Below, piece after piece: positions 42,741 through 52,399 of a DNA stretch of 64,000 nucleotides. Position 1 is the stretch's first letter. Every line of letters begins with the position of its first letter. The stretch is from UBA4582 sp965657335. Its GTDB lineage: Bacteria; Pseudomonadota; Gammaproteobacteria; Pseudomonadales; Azotimanducaceae. The stretch covers positions 1 through 64,000 of the forward strand of contig CBFHOH010000012.1 of NCBI GenBank assembly GCA_965657335.1, given 5' to 3'. Both the position numbers and the translations under genes were made by a program. Below the pieces are notes generated by a model that saw only the letters and a list, made by a program, of their open reading frames with translations, was not told the DNA's origin and ran no database searches.

Positions 42741-43901
42741 ATGAACAAAGACCAAATAGTCAGGGCCAGAAACAGTATCCTCGGCGCACTCGTTGCAGAC
42801 TCAGCTACGATGGGCTTTCACTGGCTGTATAGCCAACGTCGTATTCAAGAACTCGCACCTGAAAAACCGGAATTTAAAGCGCCAAACGAAGACGACTATA
42901 CTGAGGTTGGTTACTTTGCCCATGGCAACAAACAAGTTGGCGAGTTGTCACACTATGGCGAGCAATCAAAAATCATGCTTTTGTCTCTTGTGGCAAACGG
43001 TAACCGGTACGAAAAGCATCACTATCAGGAATCGTTTAGAGATCATTTTGGTTACGGCGGCGCATTCTCTGGCTACATTGACAAACCGACCCGCCTCACC
43101 CTCGACACCATATATCGAACTGAAAGCGATGCTTTGGCACGTACAAATCAGATACCCTTCGACGGCGAGGACCGAGAAAAACAAGCACTGCTTACCAAGG
43201 TTCTTTCCGCATCAAAGCGATACCAAGGGCAGGCTCTAGCGACCAATACTGCCAAGCTTGCCGAAGCAGCATCGAACCCTGAAGATGCAGCCAGCTATAT
43301 TTCTGCTTTACTTCAAGCCCTAGCAGGCGTCAGCGACTACCCGGGTGCTAACGACGAGCAATTGCCTGCTATCAGCAAACTGCCGGCGTTGGTTGCCTGC
43401 CATCTTAACGACGACGATCTTATGCATTTGAGCGAATCTGCAACCCGCGTAACCAACAATGCCGAGCGAGCGATAGACTACGGTAGGGTCGCAACAACCC
43501 TGTTGTCCAACGTGTTGAATGGGCAGCCGATTAAAGCCAGCATCGAAGCGGCAGTAAGCACTGGCAGCGAAGAAACCAACAAGTTTCTTAGCGGTGTGTT
43601 ATCAGAAAATGGCAATCTGCTGGATGTCACAAAGAAATATGGCCTTCATTGTGACCTCGGGAGTGGCAGTGCGAGCATGCTGTTTAACCTCGAGCGTACT
43701 ACCTCTTACACCGACGCCGTGAGATCGAACATTTACGCGGGCGGAGATAATTGCGGCAGAGCTATCGTGTTGGGTGCTGTAGCCGGCGCTGTATGGGGTA
43801 TTGGTGGCGAACACGGCATTCCAGAAGGCTGGATATCAAATTTACACGAACACAAAAAGATCAATCAGCTGATCGAAACGTTACTACCATTCACAGGCTA
43901 G
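42741..43901 (+). CDS. ADP-ribosylglycohydrolase-family protein
   Basis: A 386-residue DraG-like hydrolase. Family Mg-binding segments are ILGALVADSATMGFHW at the start and GGDNCGRAIVLGAVAGA near residue 340, where Asn stands in place of the usual GDAD aspartate. Members remove ADP-ribose from proteins or nucleosides. GGAG lies upstream of the ATG. It is convergent with adenine deaminase (11-base overlap) inside the purine locus, so a role in freeing adenine-ribose compounds is plausible. Confidence 0.82.
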   Translation: MNKDQIVRARNSILGALVADSATMGFHWLYSQRRIQELAPEKPEFKAPNEDDYTEVGYFAHGNKQVGELSHYGEQSKIMLLSLVANGNRYEKHHYQESFRDHFGYGGAFSGYIDKPTRLTLDTIYRTESDALARTNQIPFDGEDREKQALLTKVLSASKRYQGQALATNTAKLAEAASNPEDAASYISALLQALAGVSDYPGANDEQLPAISKLPALVACHLNDDDLMHLSESATRVTNNAERAIDYGRVATTLLSNVLNGQPIKASIEAAVSTGSEETNKFLSGVLSENGNLLDVTKKYGLHCDLGSGSASMLFNLERTTSYTDAVRSNIYAGGDNCGRAIVLGAVAGAVWGIGGEHGIPEGWISNLHEHKKINQLIETLLPFTG

Positions 43902-44895
43902 ACAACATCTCTACAAACCGCTTCTTTTCCGCGGTGTCGAGGAAACTTGCCTCGAAACTATTTTGGCACAACGCGATCGCTTGTGACTTCGTCATACCAA
44001 GCTCTCCTGCGAGGGCTTCAAAATTCTCGCAAAGGTAACCACCAAAATAGGATGGATCATCCGAATTGACCGTCACACACACGCCTTGCGACAAGAGATT
44101 CAATATTGGGTGCTCGCTCATCGACTCATAAACGCAGAGCCGAACATTGGACAATGGGCATACCGTCAACGGCATACGAGAACTGGCCAAATCGGCGACG
44201 AGTGCTTGGTCATCAACACAACGCACACCATGGTCGACTCGCTGAACATCAAGCAATGACATCGCATCACGAATATATTGTGCGGGCCCCTCTTCGCCGG
44301 CATGTGCGACCCGATAAAAGCCCGCTTGCGCTGCCATTTTGAACACCCGCTGAAACTTCTCCGGTGGATGACCTACCTCAGAACTATCGAGACCCACCGC
44401 TTTGATTCGTGCCTTGAATGGCAGTGCAGATTCAAGCGTTTCAATGGCTTCCTGCTCTGACAGATGACGTAAGAAACACATTATGAGCTCGCTGCTCTGT
44501 CCCCACTGCTCGCGGGCATCATCCATTGCCCGACAAAAGCCGTTGAGCACTGTCTCGAATGAGATACCCCTCTCGGTATGTGTCTGCGGATCAAACATCA
44601 TTTCAGTATGAACAATATTTTCTGCTCGACAACGCAGCAAGTATTGCCACATCAAATCATAAAAATCCTGCTCGTGAATTAATACGCCCGCGCCCAAATA
44701 GTAAAGATCAAGAAAGCTTTGTAAATTGTCGAAGTGATAGGCTGCTTCAATGTCTGCCAAACTTGCGTAAGGCAACGTAATTCCGTTTTTTTTTGCAAGC
44801 GAGAGCATGAGTTCAGGTTCCAGCGATCCTTCAATGTGCAGGTGCAACTCCGCTTTGGGTAACCCTTTTATAAATTCAGTATTCGCAATTGTCAT
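43891..44895 (-). CDS. Adenine deaminase (adenosine deaminase superfamily)
   Basis: A 334-residue zinc enzyme. It has HLHIEG (His18, His20), SEVGHPP, HAGEEG with catalytic Glu, VDHG, and NSDDPSYFGG (Asp pair). In adenosine deaminases the region after VDHG reads CPTSN; here it reads CPLSNVRLCV, typical of Aah1-type adenine deaminase. So the substrate is probably free adenine, giving hypoxanthine. AGAGG precedes the ATG. Databases may label it adenosine deaminase. It is the last gene in a minus-strand run that begins with the TonB receptor. Confidence 0.87.
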   Translation of the reverse strand: MTIANTEFIKGLPKAELHLHIEGSLEPELMLSLAKKNGITLPYASLADIEAAYHFDNLQSFLDLYYLGAGVLIHEQDFYDLMWQYLLRCRAENIVHTEMMFDPQTHTERGISFETVLNGFCRAMDDAREQWGQSSELIMCFLRHLSEQEAIETLESALPFKARIKAVGLDSSEVGHPPEKFQRVFKMAAQAGFYRVAHAGEEGPAQYIRDAMSLLDVQRVDHGVRCVDDQALVADLASSRMPLTVCPLSNVRLCVYESMSEHPILNLLSQGVCVTVNSDDPSYFGGYLCENFEALAGELGMTKSQAIALCQNSFEASFLDTAEKKRFVEMLSSL

Positions 44896-44962
44896 ACATA
44901 CCTCTGCTACGCCCTCACGGCGTGCTGTAAACCTACTAATACAGGTAACTTATTTGCTTTGA

Positions 44963-46114
44963 TCAAGGTGCAGTGTTTTCCAGCACCGGATCAGCGTAAG
45001 GAATATTATCTCGATAATGGGACCAGTTACCCAACAATTCATCCACCACCTTCGAGCCCACCACGTAAGCCGATTCAATCGCGACTTTGAGTCCACCGTA
45101 GCCCTTATTCTCGTTGAGAAGATTTTCAGCCGCGGTCATGCCAGGAGGCTGCATGGTATAGTTGCTCGCCGTTCGCAACACCATCATTCTGTTCTTATCT
45201 GCACGACCAATTTTGTCCAGCCAAGAGAGAGACAGATATGAGCCTGTGTCTTCCATGCCAGATGAAACAAAATTGCCTTTTCCCTCGGTCCAATAATCGG
45301 TCCACTTGTTTGCCCAATCGTTCAGGATAGCCCCATGCCAGAAGGTGTAAGAAGACATATTCGCCCCCTTGAGCACAAACGGTGGCTTGCGTGCCATTTC
45401 ATGCTCGGTGTATTTTTCACGCACCTCGATCAGCGACTCATCGTCCCCCAAATCGATATCCTTCGTTAGCTGATAAGCCCAATTTGTGAGCCCCGTATTT
45501 AACTGATACATCTCACCGGTAGGTGCGGGTTTATCCGGATCGAAAGGCATTTTTGTATAGCGTGCAAAATAACCAAATTCCCAGTCCTCGGGGATTTCCC
45601 TCGCATCAATTTCATGAGATAGATCCCCATCAATCTGGTACTCCGACCATGAGGCAGAACCAACCGACGCATCTTCCGGGTCAAATCCTGCAATACCAGC
45701 GACCAGCCAGTAGCTTTTGCTCAGATCGAACCTGGGGTCCATGCCAAGCGCCATAATCGCCGCTGCTGAACGCGCCGTACCGATTCCTGTGACAATACCC
45801 AAGATGCCGCTGTCTTTGTTGAAATAAAGATCCTTATAACCATGAAAGGGAAATTTTTGGCTTAGGTCTCTACGTTCTTTCCACAGCTGAAATTCCCCTG
45901 CGGTGTCACCGCTAAGTTCGCCGATCTCAAACATTGTGACAATAACGACCTTCACCTCAATCGGCTTTTCGTCAGCAGCAAGTTCAGCAACTTTAGTCAT
46001 CTGAATCTGGTTTTTCTCAGCTTGATGATCCAACGAGGGATCAGATTTAACACAGGCTGAAAGAAGAAAAATACTGAACACAAACAGCAGAGCTAACTGG
46101 GGATGGGCTTTCAC
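44963..46114 (-). CDS. NUP-family purine nucleoside permease lipoprotein
   Basis: A 383-residue protein of the purine nucleoside permease (NUP) family, whose fold resembles nucleoside phosphorylase. A lipoprotein signal (FSIFLLSAC, Cys at about residue 21) puts it at the membrane from the periplasmic side. IVTGIGTARSAAA and WLVAGIAGFDP match the phosphorylase-like nucleobase site. It lies between the TonB receptor and adenine deaminase, so it likely binds or processes nucleosides in the periplasm. GTG start, AAGGA nine bases upstream. Confidence 0.87.
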   Translation of the reverse strand: MKAHPQLALLFVFSIFLLSACVKSDPSLDHQAEKNQIQMTKVAELAADEKPIEVKVVIVTMFEIGELSGDTAGEFQLWKERRDLSQKFPFHGYKDLYFNKDSGILGIVTGIGTARSAAAIMALGMDPRFDLSKSYWLVAGIAGFDPEDASVGSASWSEYQIDGDLSHEIDAREIPEDWEFGYFARYTKMPFDPDKPAPTGEMYQLNTGLTNWAYQLTKDIDLGDDESLIEVREKYTEHEMARKPPFVLKGANMSSYTFWHGAILNDWANKWTDYWTEGKGNFVSSGMEDTGSYLSLSWLDKIGRADKNRMMVLRTASNYTMQPPGMTAAENLLNENKGYGGLKVAIESAYVVGSKVVDELLGNWSHYRDNIPYADPVLENTAP

Positions 46115-46151
46115 GAATCGTATTCCTTAAATATGACAAATTCTTTTCAAA

Positions 46152-46186
46152 AAAAAAGGCAGCGCTTACAAGCAACTGCCTTTTTT
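46152..46186 (-). terminator. Hairpin between TonB receptor and NUP gene
   Basis: AAAAAAGGCAG (46152-46162) and CTGCCTTTTTT (46176-46186) form an 11-base stem with A/T runs on each side, so it can work as an intrinsic terminator. Lying 21 bases after the TonB-receptor stop and in front of the NUP gene, it may lower expression of the downstream genes. Confidence 0.7.
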
Positions 46187-46207
46187 AACTTACTGATCAG
46201 ACAGGTT

Positions 46208-48649
46208 CTAGAACCGGTATTCAGCCTTCGCCTGGAAGTGGCGAGGCAGTTCTGGTAACACAATTGTGCCGCCAAACAGGTTCGGGAAATTTGCCCGGAA
46301 ATAACGCTCATCAGTCAGGTTTTTGCCGTTTAAGCTGAACAACCAACTTTCAGTTTCGTATATCACACCAGCATTAACCAGCGTGTAGCCCGGTAGCTCA
46401 ACTGATTGGGAGAAACCTGAGAAAGTAGAATCAACATTCACGACACTGGCATTAAGTGCGATGCCGTTGAAGAAATCATAAGTTGCGGTAAGAGAGAAAA
46501 TATTCTCTGGGATACCGGCTTTACGCGATGAATCTTCGTTTGCCGCTCCAACAAACCCGCCTGGTGCACCACCGTAGAGCAATCTTGGATCAACACCGAC
46601 CAGGTCGCCTGTTCCGAGGAAGCTGAAACGACCGCCATTTTCAAGCGTGTTGAGGTTAACTACTTCGATCTTCGAGTATCCCGCAGTCAATAGCAGGTTC
46701 TCGTTAACAACCCAACGAAGTTCCAGCTCGACACCTTCAGTTCTATCTGTCGAGTTAGTCACAATTGCCTGCGCGTTAAAGTCTGTACGTTCTTGCTCGT
46801 AATAAGACAGCGCAAAATACAGCGAGTTATCGATCAAGCTACCCTTGATACCGACCTCCATCAGCTCAGACCCGTCAAACGCGCCTCCGCTTGCGATGTT
46901 TGCTGTCTGGATTTCTGCGCCCTGACCCGCAATCACAGTTGTCTGCTCAGACACCGTGACATAAGGTACGAGACCGATTTCCGAGTTGTAACTAAAACTC
47001 GCTGTCCACGAAATGCCGTCTTGATCGTCAGAGGCGTTCAAATTCGCGCAGCTGCCGTCGAGGCAAAAGTTATTAGATGATGAGAACAACAACTTATCCA
47101 GCGGTTGGCTCGATTCCATGTCAACCGTGTCCCAGCGAACACCGAGTAGCGCGCTGAAACCGTTTTCGAAAGTGAAATCGACAAGAGCAGCTAAACCGAT
47201 GTTAGTGTAATCACCAACGTAATATTCGGTGTAATCGTCATCAATGCGAGTAGCAAGTAGACGGCGGTCAAGTGCGGTTGATGGTCCTGTTAGATCACGA
47301 CGGTCGAAGTACTCGTTCGTGTAGTCATCACCATGTCTAAAGTCTGTGTACCTGACAGACGGTGAAAGCTGCACAGAAGTCGTTAGGCTATCGCCCTCGA
47401 ATATTCTGGAGAAAACCAGCTTGTCTTCAAACACGTAGGAATCATGAAACTGAGAAAAGCCATAGGCGTTTTCATTCAAGTTCTCATATGACTCGTAAAA
47501 CATCTGATTTTTAATCGTCCAGTCATCACCGTTGTATACGATATCAAAGTACAAAGTCGTTACATCGTTTTCAAGTAAGTCATCAGCTGCGATCAGCGTC
47601 TGATTACCTTGCAGTTGCACCGTGCCACCACCTGGTAACAGCGACATTTGAGGTGAAAGAGAACCCTCCACAGCAGCTATGAAGTCATCCGAGCCTGGCG
47701 TGCCAAATGCTGGCAAAAACAAAAACGGATTACCTTCGTAAAAGCCGTCACCGTTTACATCATACTCTTGGTGGGAAATTGAGCCGTCGCCATTCGTGTC
47801 CAGTGAAGCAGGGCTACCCGTAAGATAAGTGCCGTTGTCTATCAGGTCCTGAGTCAAACGGTTCCAACCAGCGTTCTGGTTACCTTCGTATTCGTGATAC
47901 ATACCACCGAACTGAAGCGTAAGCTTATCGCTAATGTCTGTTTCGAAGGAAACTTGGATCAGAGTCTGGTCTGTACCACCGTTATCATAGTAACTGCCTG
48001 AGTTTTCCACCTCACCGTACAAGTAATAACCGTATTCCCGACCACCTATCTCAGTGGGTCCTCCAACCTCGGCGGAGAGTACGCTTTTGTCCCAGCTACC
48101 TGTTGTATAGGTTAGCTTACCCTCGTCGTCAGCCATGAATTTGCCGTCTTCGGCGCGCGCTGACTTAGGGTTAAAGTTGAGGTAACCACCGATCTTTGCG
48201 GGTCCATAAATAGGTGAAGCTGGTCCACGCACGATGTCGATTCGATCTGAGGCACCAATGGGTGTCGGATAGTTGCCTGGGTTATCTAGTCGCCGAACAC
48301 CGCGAAAGTAGGTTTCGCCCGGTGTGCCTCGGACATCCAATGAACCAGCGACGCCGAAGAAGGACTGGGTAAATGAACCCGGCGCGAGTGTGACTAGCTC
48401 GTCGATATCAGAAATACTGAATCGTTCGATCTGCTCCGCGCTGATGGTTGATACCGAACGTGATGTCTCAAGGATCGACTTACCGAATCCAAAAACCGAC
48501 TCAACGTTCTCTCCAGGAAGACTGCCAAGGTCGCCTTTCACAACAACCTCTTCCATTTCGGCTGCGATTGACGGCAATGCACCGAGCGTCAATGTCGCCA
48601 CCGCTACCCCTGCAGCTAGCTTCTTTAATTTGCTGTTTATCATGATCAT
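46208..48649 (-). CDS. TonB-dependent outer-membrane receptor
   Basis: A receptor of 813 residues: signal peptide (KKLAAGVAVATLTLGALPSIAA), plug domain with EEVVVKG TonB box, and a long beta barrel ending in KAEYRF. It contains an EF-hand-like loop (DTNGDGSISHQE plus DVNGDG, about 47755-47815) that probably binds calcium outside the cell. Next genes are NUP, adenine deaminase and, divergent in function but same strand, an ADGF-type deaminase upstream, so nucleosides, nucleotides or nucleic-acid fragments are likely ligands. ATG at 48649 (another at 48643); GGGGAG is about 13 bases upstream. Confidence 0.92.
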   Translation of the reverse strand: MIMINSKLKKLAAGVAVATLTLGALPSIAAEMEEVVVKGDLGSLPGENVESVFGFGKSILETSRSVSTISAEQIERFSISDIDELVTLAPGSFTQSFFGVAGSLDVRGTPGETYFRGVRRLDNPGNYPTPIGASDRIDIVRGPASPIYGPAKIGGYLNFNPKSARAEDGKFMADDEGKLTYTTGSWDKSVLSAEVGGPTEIGGREYGYYLYGEVENSGSYYDNGGTDQTLIQVSFETDISDKLTLQFGGMYHEYEGNQNAGWNRLTQDLIDNGTYLTGSPASLDTNGDGSISHQEYDVNGDGFYEGNPFLFLPAFGTPGSDDFIAAVEGSLSPQMSLLPGGGTVQLQGNQTLIAADDLLENDVTTLYFDIVYNGDDWTIKNQMFYESYENLNENAYGFSQFHDSYVFEDKLVFSRIFEGDSLTTSVQLSPSVRYTDFRHGDDYTNEYFDRRDLTGPSTALDRRLLATRIDDDYTEYYVGDYTNIGLAALVDFTFENGFSALLGVRWDTVDMESSQPLDKLLFSSSNNFCLDGSCANLNASDDQDGISWTASFSYNSEIGLVPYVTVSEQTTVIAGQGAEIQTANIASGGAFDGSELMEVGIKGSLIDNSLYFALSYYEQERTDFNAQAIVTNSTDRTEGVELELRWVVNENLLLTAGYSKIEVVNLNTLENGGRFSFLGTGDLVGVDPRLLYGGAPGGFVGAANEDSSRKAGIPENIFSLTATYDFFNGIALNASVVNVDSTFSGFSQSVELPGYTLVNAGVIYETESWLFSLNGKNLTDERYFRANFPNLFGGTIVLPELPRHFQAKAEYRF

Positions 48650-48773
48650 CGTATGTTTGTACTCCCCAATTGAATTTGCAATCTGATCTGACCGTTGAAG
48701 ACAGATCACAGCGCCAGTTGTTAGATCGTGGACTTCTCGCGCCATCACTGACGCTTAAGCGCGGCATTATGCC

Positions 48774-50198
48774 CTATTTTAAAGTGCATAGTTGGTATTC
48801 TTTACAAATAAATGACCGAATGTCGGGATCTACCGCGAGCAATGACTCGACCCCCTTGCTAGTCATTTTTTTCTCGAAGCTGATAACCCTTTCATGATAA
48901 TGAGTTAGAAGCTTTTCCTTAGTGTCTTTATCAACAAACGAGTGCTTCAGCGAATTGATATTGAGTTGTTTGATTTCATCCCAAGATAGGTTGAACTCGC
49001 GCGTCGCAACGAAAAACTCATCTGTCATTGTTGAGTCCCACATTCCCCTGTCGTCAGTAGAAAGCGCAACAGGAATGCCCGTCCTCAAATATTCCGGGAA
49101 TGGATGCTGGCTATAGTCGTCCACATAATCTAACAACAGATTACTGATAAGATTAATTTCGATTAGCGCTGGACCATCCCGCATGATTAGCATCAAATCT
49201 GGATCGGTAATCAGATTTACGCCATGACCTATCCTGCGTGCACCCAGCGTCAACGTATCTCTAACATGACTATTGGGTTCATCCACCTCGCCGCCATGGA
49301 TCGATAGATTAACGCTGTGGTGCTGACGTCTAAGATCACGCATTGTGCTGAGGAATCGCCCCGGGTGCCCCTTATCATCATCTTCGCGACCCACCATATC
49401 CAGGCCCACCCACAAGTCGCTGTTTGCAGCCACAAACTGATAAGCCTGTTTTAACTGTTCGAGACTATTCGGCAAGAATCGCAAGATGGCCATCTGGAAC
49501 CTGACGATCATTCCTGTTTCTTTCACATCGTTTTGATTTAACCGGTCGCGCAAAATACTGATGACTTTTTCCCGGGAAGTCGCGCTGCCATCCGCGTTCA
49601 AGTAACCAGTCACGGCATAGTCGGGCTCCATATATGACAGACCTTCAGCGCTGAAGGCCTTCATGTTCCTAACGACACCCTCGGCCACCAAGTAAGGATT
49701 AGATACAAGATCAGCCATTCGCTGCCAGTGCATACGGAAGAACTCTTCTCGACCTTCGTGTGGTTTATCCAACCGAATGCTGTTTTGCCAGGCTGCTTTT
49801 TCTGCTTCGTTGAGATCCGTGAGCGGTTTGTATTCGGCCTTCTCACAATCATCGAGTGCTTGCCAATTAGATGCCTGAATGGTTTTGAAATACATCAAAT
49901 ACGGCTGGTAATTTTCATTACCACCGTAGGGACGACAATTATTTATTTTTGTTTTGGTGTAGTAGATGTAACCATTTACTTTTTGCTCGAGCGCGAGTTC
50001 ATACATCCACTCTGAGAAAATTGAACCGGTGTTATGCGCATGCAAGTCTCCCCCCTTGGGCATGGCATACAGCACTTTGTAAAGATCGTGTTTATTGCCC
50101 GAGGCTTTTAACTCTTCGAACCATTGGTTCATGTCTTCATTGGCGAAAACGGCATGGGTAACAAACAAGCTGAATATTAAGGCCAGGATTCTGATCAA
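48774..50198 (-). CDS. Periplasmic ADGF-type adenosine deaminase
   Basis: A 474-residue deaminase with a signal peptide (LALIFSLFVTHAVFA). HLHxxG-like zinc site GGDLHAHNTG, ISIHGGE-type catalytic glutamate (SIHGGEVDEP), IGHGVN and STDDRG are all present. The extra N-terminal part and export signal place it in the ADGF/CECR1 group that acts outside the cytoplasm on adenosine to give inosine. TTG start with GGGAG seven bases before. It is just upstream of the TonB receptor. Confidence 0.88.
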   Translation of the reverse strand: MIRILALIFSLFVTHAVFANEDMNQWFEELKASGNKHDLYKVLYAMPKGGDLHAHNTGSIFSEWMYELALEQKVNGYIYYTKTKINNCRPYGGNENYQPYLMYFKTIQASNWQALDDCEKAEYKPLTDLNEAEKAAWQNSIRLDKPHEGREEFFRMHWQRMADLVSNPYLVAEGVVRNMKAFSAEGLSYMEPDYAVTGYLNADGSATSREKVISILRDRLNQNDVKETGMIVRFQMAILRFLPNSLEQLKQAYQFVAANSDLWVGLDMVGREDDDKGHPGRFLSTMRDLRRQHHSVNLSIHGGEVDEPNSHVRDTLTLGARRIGHGVNLITDPDLMLIMRDGPALIEINLISNLLLDYVDDYSQHPFPEYLRTGIPVALSTDDRGMWDSTMTDEFFVATREFNLSWDEIKQLNINSLKHSFVDKDTKEKLLTHYHERVISFEKKMTSKGVESLLAVDPDIRSFICKEYQLCTLK

Positions 50199-50342
50199 AG
50201 GTTAACTCCCGTTGTTCGACATCAAGCGATCAAGGCGCGCATATTAGCACAGTTGCAAATAGCGCTAACATTAATCGTCGGATAACATGCTCTGCAAGAC
50301 CGGTCGATGCGACCGGAAAAACCTATTCAGCAAGAGAACAAT

Positions 50343-51305
50343 ATGACTGAGTCAGATCTTCATAAAACACGAGACCCGAGCTCATTGAAAAACAAATCGC
50401 ACCCAGAGCAATATCCAAGAGATATGATTGGCTACGGGCAACAACCACCCAAAGCAAACTGGCCCGGCGATGCGAAAATAGCGGTGCAGTTTGTTATTAA
50501 CTATGAAGAGGGTGGGGAAAATAACGTGCTGCATGGTGATGCTGGCTCAGAGACATTTCTTTCCGAAATTATCGGCGCAGCTTCTTATCCGGACCGTCAT
50601 ATGAGTATGGAAAGCCTATATGAGTACGGCAGCCGTGCTGGTTTTTGGCGTTTGCATCGGCTTTTCAGTGAATTTGCCATGCCAGTCACCGTTTATGGTG
50701 TTGCCACAGCCCTCAAAAGAAATCCCGAAGTCGTTGAGGCGATGCTCAAGTCAGACTGGGAGATTGCCAGTCATGGTCTGCGCTGGATCGACTACCAATT
50801 TATCTCTGAAGACATTGAACGTGCCCACATGGCAGAGGCGATCGAAATACACCGCCAAGTGACAGGTGAACGGCCGCTTGGATGGTATACCGGTCGAGAT
50901 AGCCCAAATACCCGCCGCCTAGTCAACGAATACGGCGGCTTTCTCTACGACAGTGACTCTTATGCCGATGATCTGCCGTACTGGTGCCAGGATTTTGAGT
51001 CGCCCCACTTGGTTGTGCCATATACGCTCGATGTTAACGACATGCGGTTTGCCGCTGCACAGGGATTCAACGCAGGGGATCAGTTTCTGAATTATCTGAC
51101 AGATACGTTTGACGAGTTGTACGCGGAAGGTGCGAAAGCACCGAAAATGATGAGCGTCGGTTTACACTGTCGTATCGTCGGCAAACCTGGCAGAGCTGCG
51201 GCGCTTAGAAAATTCCTTCATTACATTTCGAGCAAAACCGATGTCTGGGTTTGTCGTCGAGTAGACATCGCGCGTCATTGGCACGCAAATCACGCACCAA
51301 CCTAA
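50343..51305 (+). CDS. puuE: Allantoinase, cofactor-independent (PuuE)
   Basis: A polysaccharide-deacetylase-fold allantoinase that opens the allantoin ring to allantoate without metal. The 320-residue protein has the family phrases DMIGYGQQPP, NYEEGGENNVLHGD, MSMESLYEYGSRAGFWR and PYTLDVNDMRF. I use ATG at 50343 (AGAG site upstream); an ATG at 50307 would add 12 residues. It is separated from allA-alc by nine kilobases but belongs to the same pathway. Confidence 0.93.
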   Translation: MTESDLHKTRDPSSLKNKSHPEQYPRDMIGYGQQPPKANWPGDAKIAVQFVINYEEGGENNVLHGDAGSETFLSEIIGAASYPDRHMSMESLYEYGSRAGFWRLHRLFSEFAMPVTVYGVATALKRNPEVVEAMLKSDWEIASHGLRWIDYQFISEDIERAHMAEAIEIHRQVTGERPLGWYTGRDSPNTRRLVNEYGGFLYDSDSYADDLPYWCQDFESPHLVVPYTLDVNDMRFAAAQGFNAGDQFLNYLTDTFDELYAEGAKAPKMMSVGLHCRIVGKPGRAAALRKFLHYISSKTDVWVCRRVDIARHWHANHAPT

Positions 51306-51315
51306 CCTTCAGCGC

Positions 51316-52239
51316 TCAGACCCCTTCGGTCATCAATGCGAGCACGGTATCCCGATCGGGAATAGAAGCAATCGCCCCTTTTTCTGTCACAGCTATCGCA
51401 GCAGCGGCGCATGCCACCTTCGCCGCCTCACTGATCGCCTGTCCCCTAATTAGCTCGGCAACTAGCGCACCGTTGAAGACGTCACCTGCGGCTGTGGTGT
51501 CTACTGCATTCACTTTAAAACTTTCTATGAATTCGGTGGAAGCTCCCGCGACGATTAAGCAGCCCCGGGAACCGAGCGTCGTGACCACGGTGCCTACGCC
51601 CTGTTTGCACAAACTTTGTGCAGCAGCTGTCACCTCGTCAAGCGTGCCCGATGGCATACCGCTAATTTGGCCCAGTTCGACTTCATTGGGAGTTAATATA
51701 TCAATCATTGGCAACAAGGCTGCGGGTATGTCTCTCGCTGGTGCGGGATTCAAAACGAAGGGCGTCTGGCTTTCCGCGCAAATTGCCGCGATGCGCTCAA
51801 TGGTCTCGAATGGAATCTCAAGCTGCACTAATACAGCGCCCGCGTTTTCGATTCTCGTTGACTGTTCGTCGATCATCGCAGGCAACACACAGGCATTGGC
51901 ACCACTGGCAATGCCGATACAATTTTCAGCTTCCGCATTCACGAAAATACACGCGCTGCCGGTGCCCACACCATCAATCACTTTGACTTCAGGTATTGGC
52001 ATCTGAAGGTCGTTAAACACCTGCCTAACCGAGTTCGCTATATCGTCGTCTCCAATGCAACTGATAAAGCAGGTCGGGACCCCGCCTGCTCTGAAAGCCG
52101 CCACTGCCTGATTTGCCCCCTTTCCGCCCAAGCCACTTTGCAATGTGCCACCTGCCACGGTTTCGCCAGGTAAAGGCAAACTCGGCAGATACATTGCGAT
52201 GTCCCAGTTGGTACTGCCAACCACCACTACTTCACTCAT
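51316..52239 (-). CDS. rbsK: Ribokinase (PfkB family)
   Basis: A 307-residue sugar kinase with the PfkB motifs GGKGANQAVAA near residue 40 and VDTTAAGDVFNGAL near 250 (catalytic Asp). It makes ribose 5-phosphate from the ribose freed by the nucleoside hydrolase at 58197, which lets the cell use the sugar of nucleosides. It stands alone on the minus strand next to puuE. Confidence 0.9.
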   Translation of the reverse strand: MSEVVVVGSTNWDIAMYLPSLPLPGETVAGGTLQSGLGGKGANQAVAAFRAGGVPTCFISCIGDDDIANSVRQVFNDLQMPIPEVKVIDGVGTGSACIFVNAEAENCIGIASGANACVLPAMIDEQSTRIENAGAVLVQLEIPFETIERIAAICAESQTPFVLNPAPARDIPAALLPMIDILTPNEVELGQISGMPSGTLDEVTAAAQSLCKQGVGTVVTTLGSRGCLIVAGASTEFIESFKVNAVDTTAAGDVFNGALVAELIRGQAISEAAKVACAAAAIAVTEKGAIASIPDRDTVLALMTEGV

Positions 52240-52399
52240 AATTCACCCGATTAAGTGCCGTCCACAAACGCCAAAGATTGATTAATTGTGGCCCAGCAAA
52301 ATTAACTCCTGTCCCGGCATATTATCAAAGACTCGAGGGATTCGCGGTCTATTTAAGCAGCCGCCACGTGCCAAATATTTTTGCCTGAATTTGATCGCC

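Noticed and set aside
51251..52006. 251-residue frame opposite to ribokinase
   Set aside because: Low-complexity Ala/Ser/Thr translation antisense to a gene with complete PfkB motifs.
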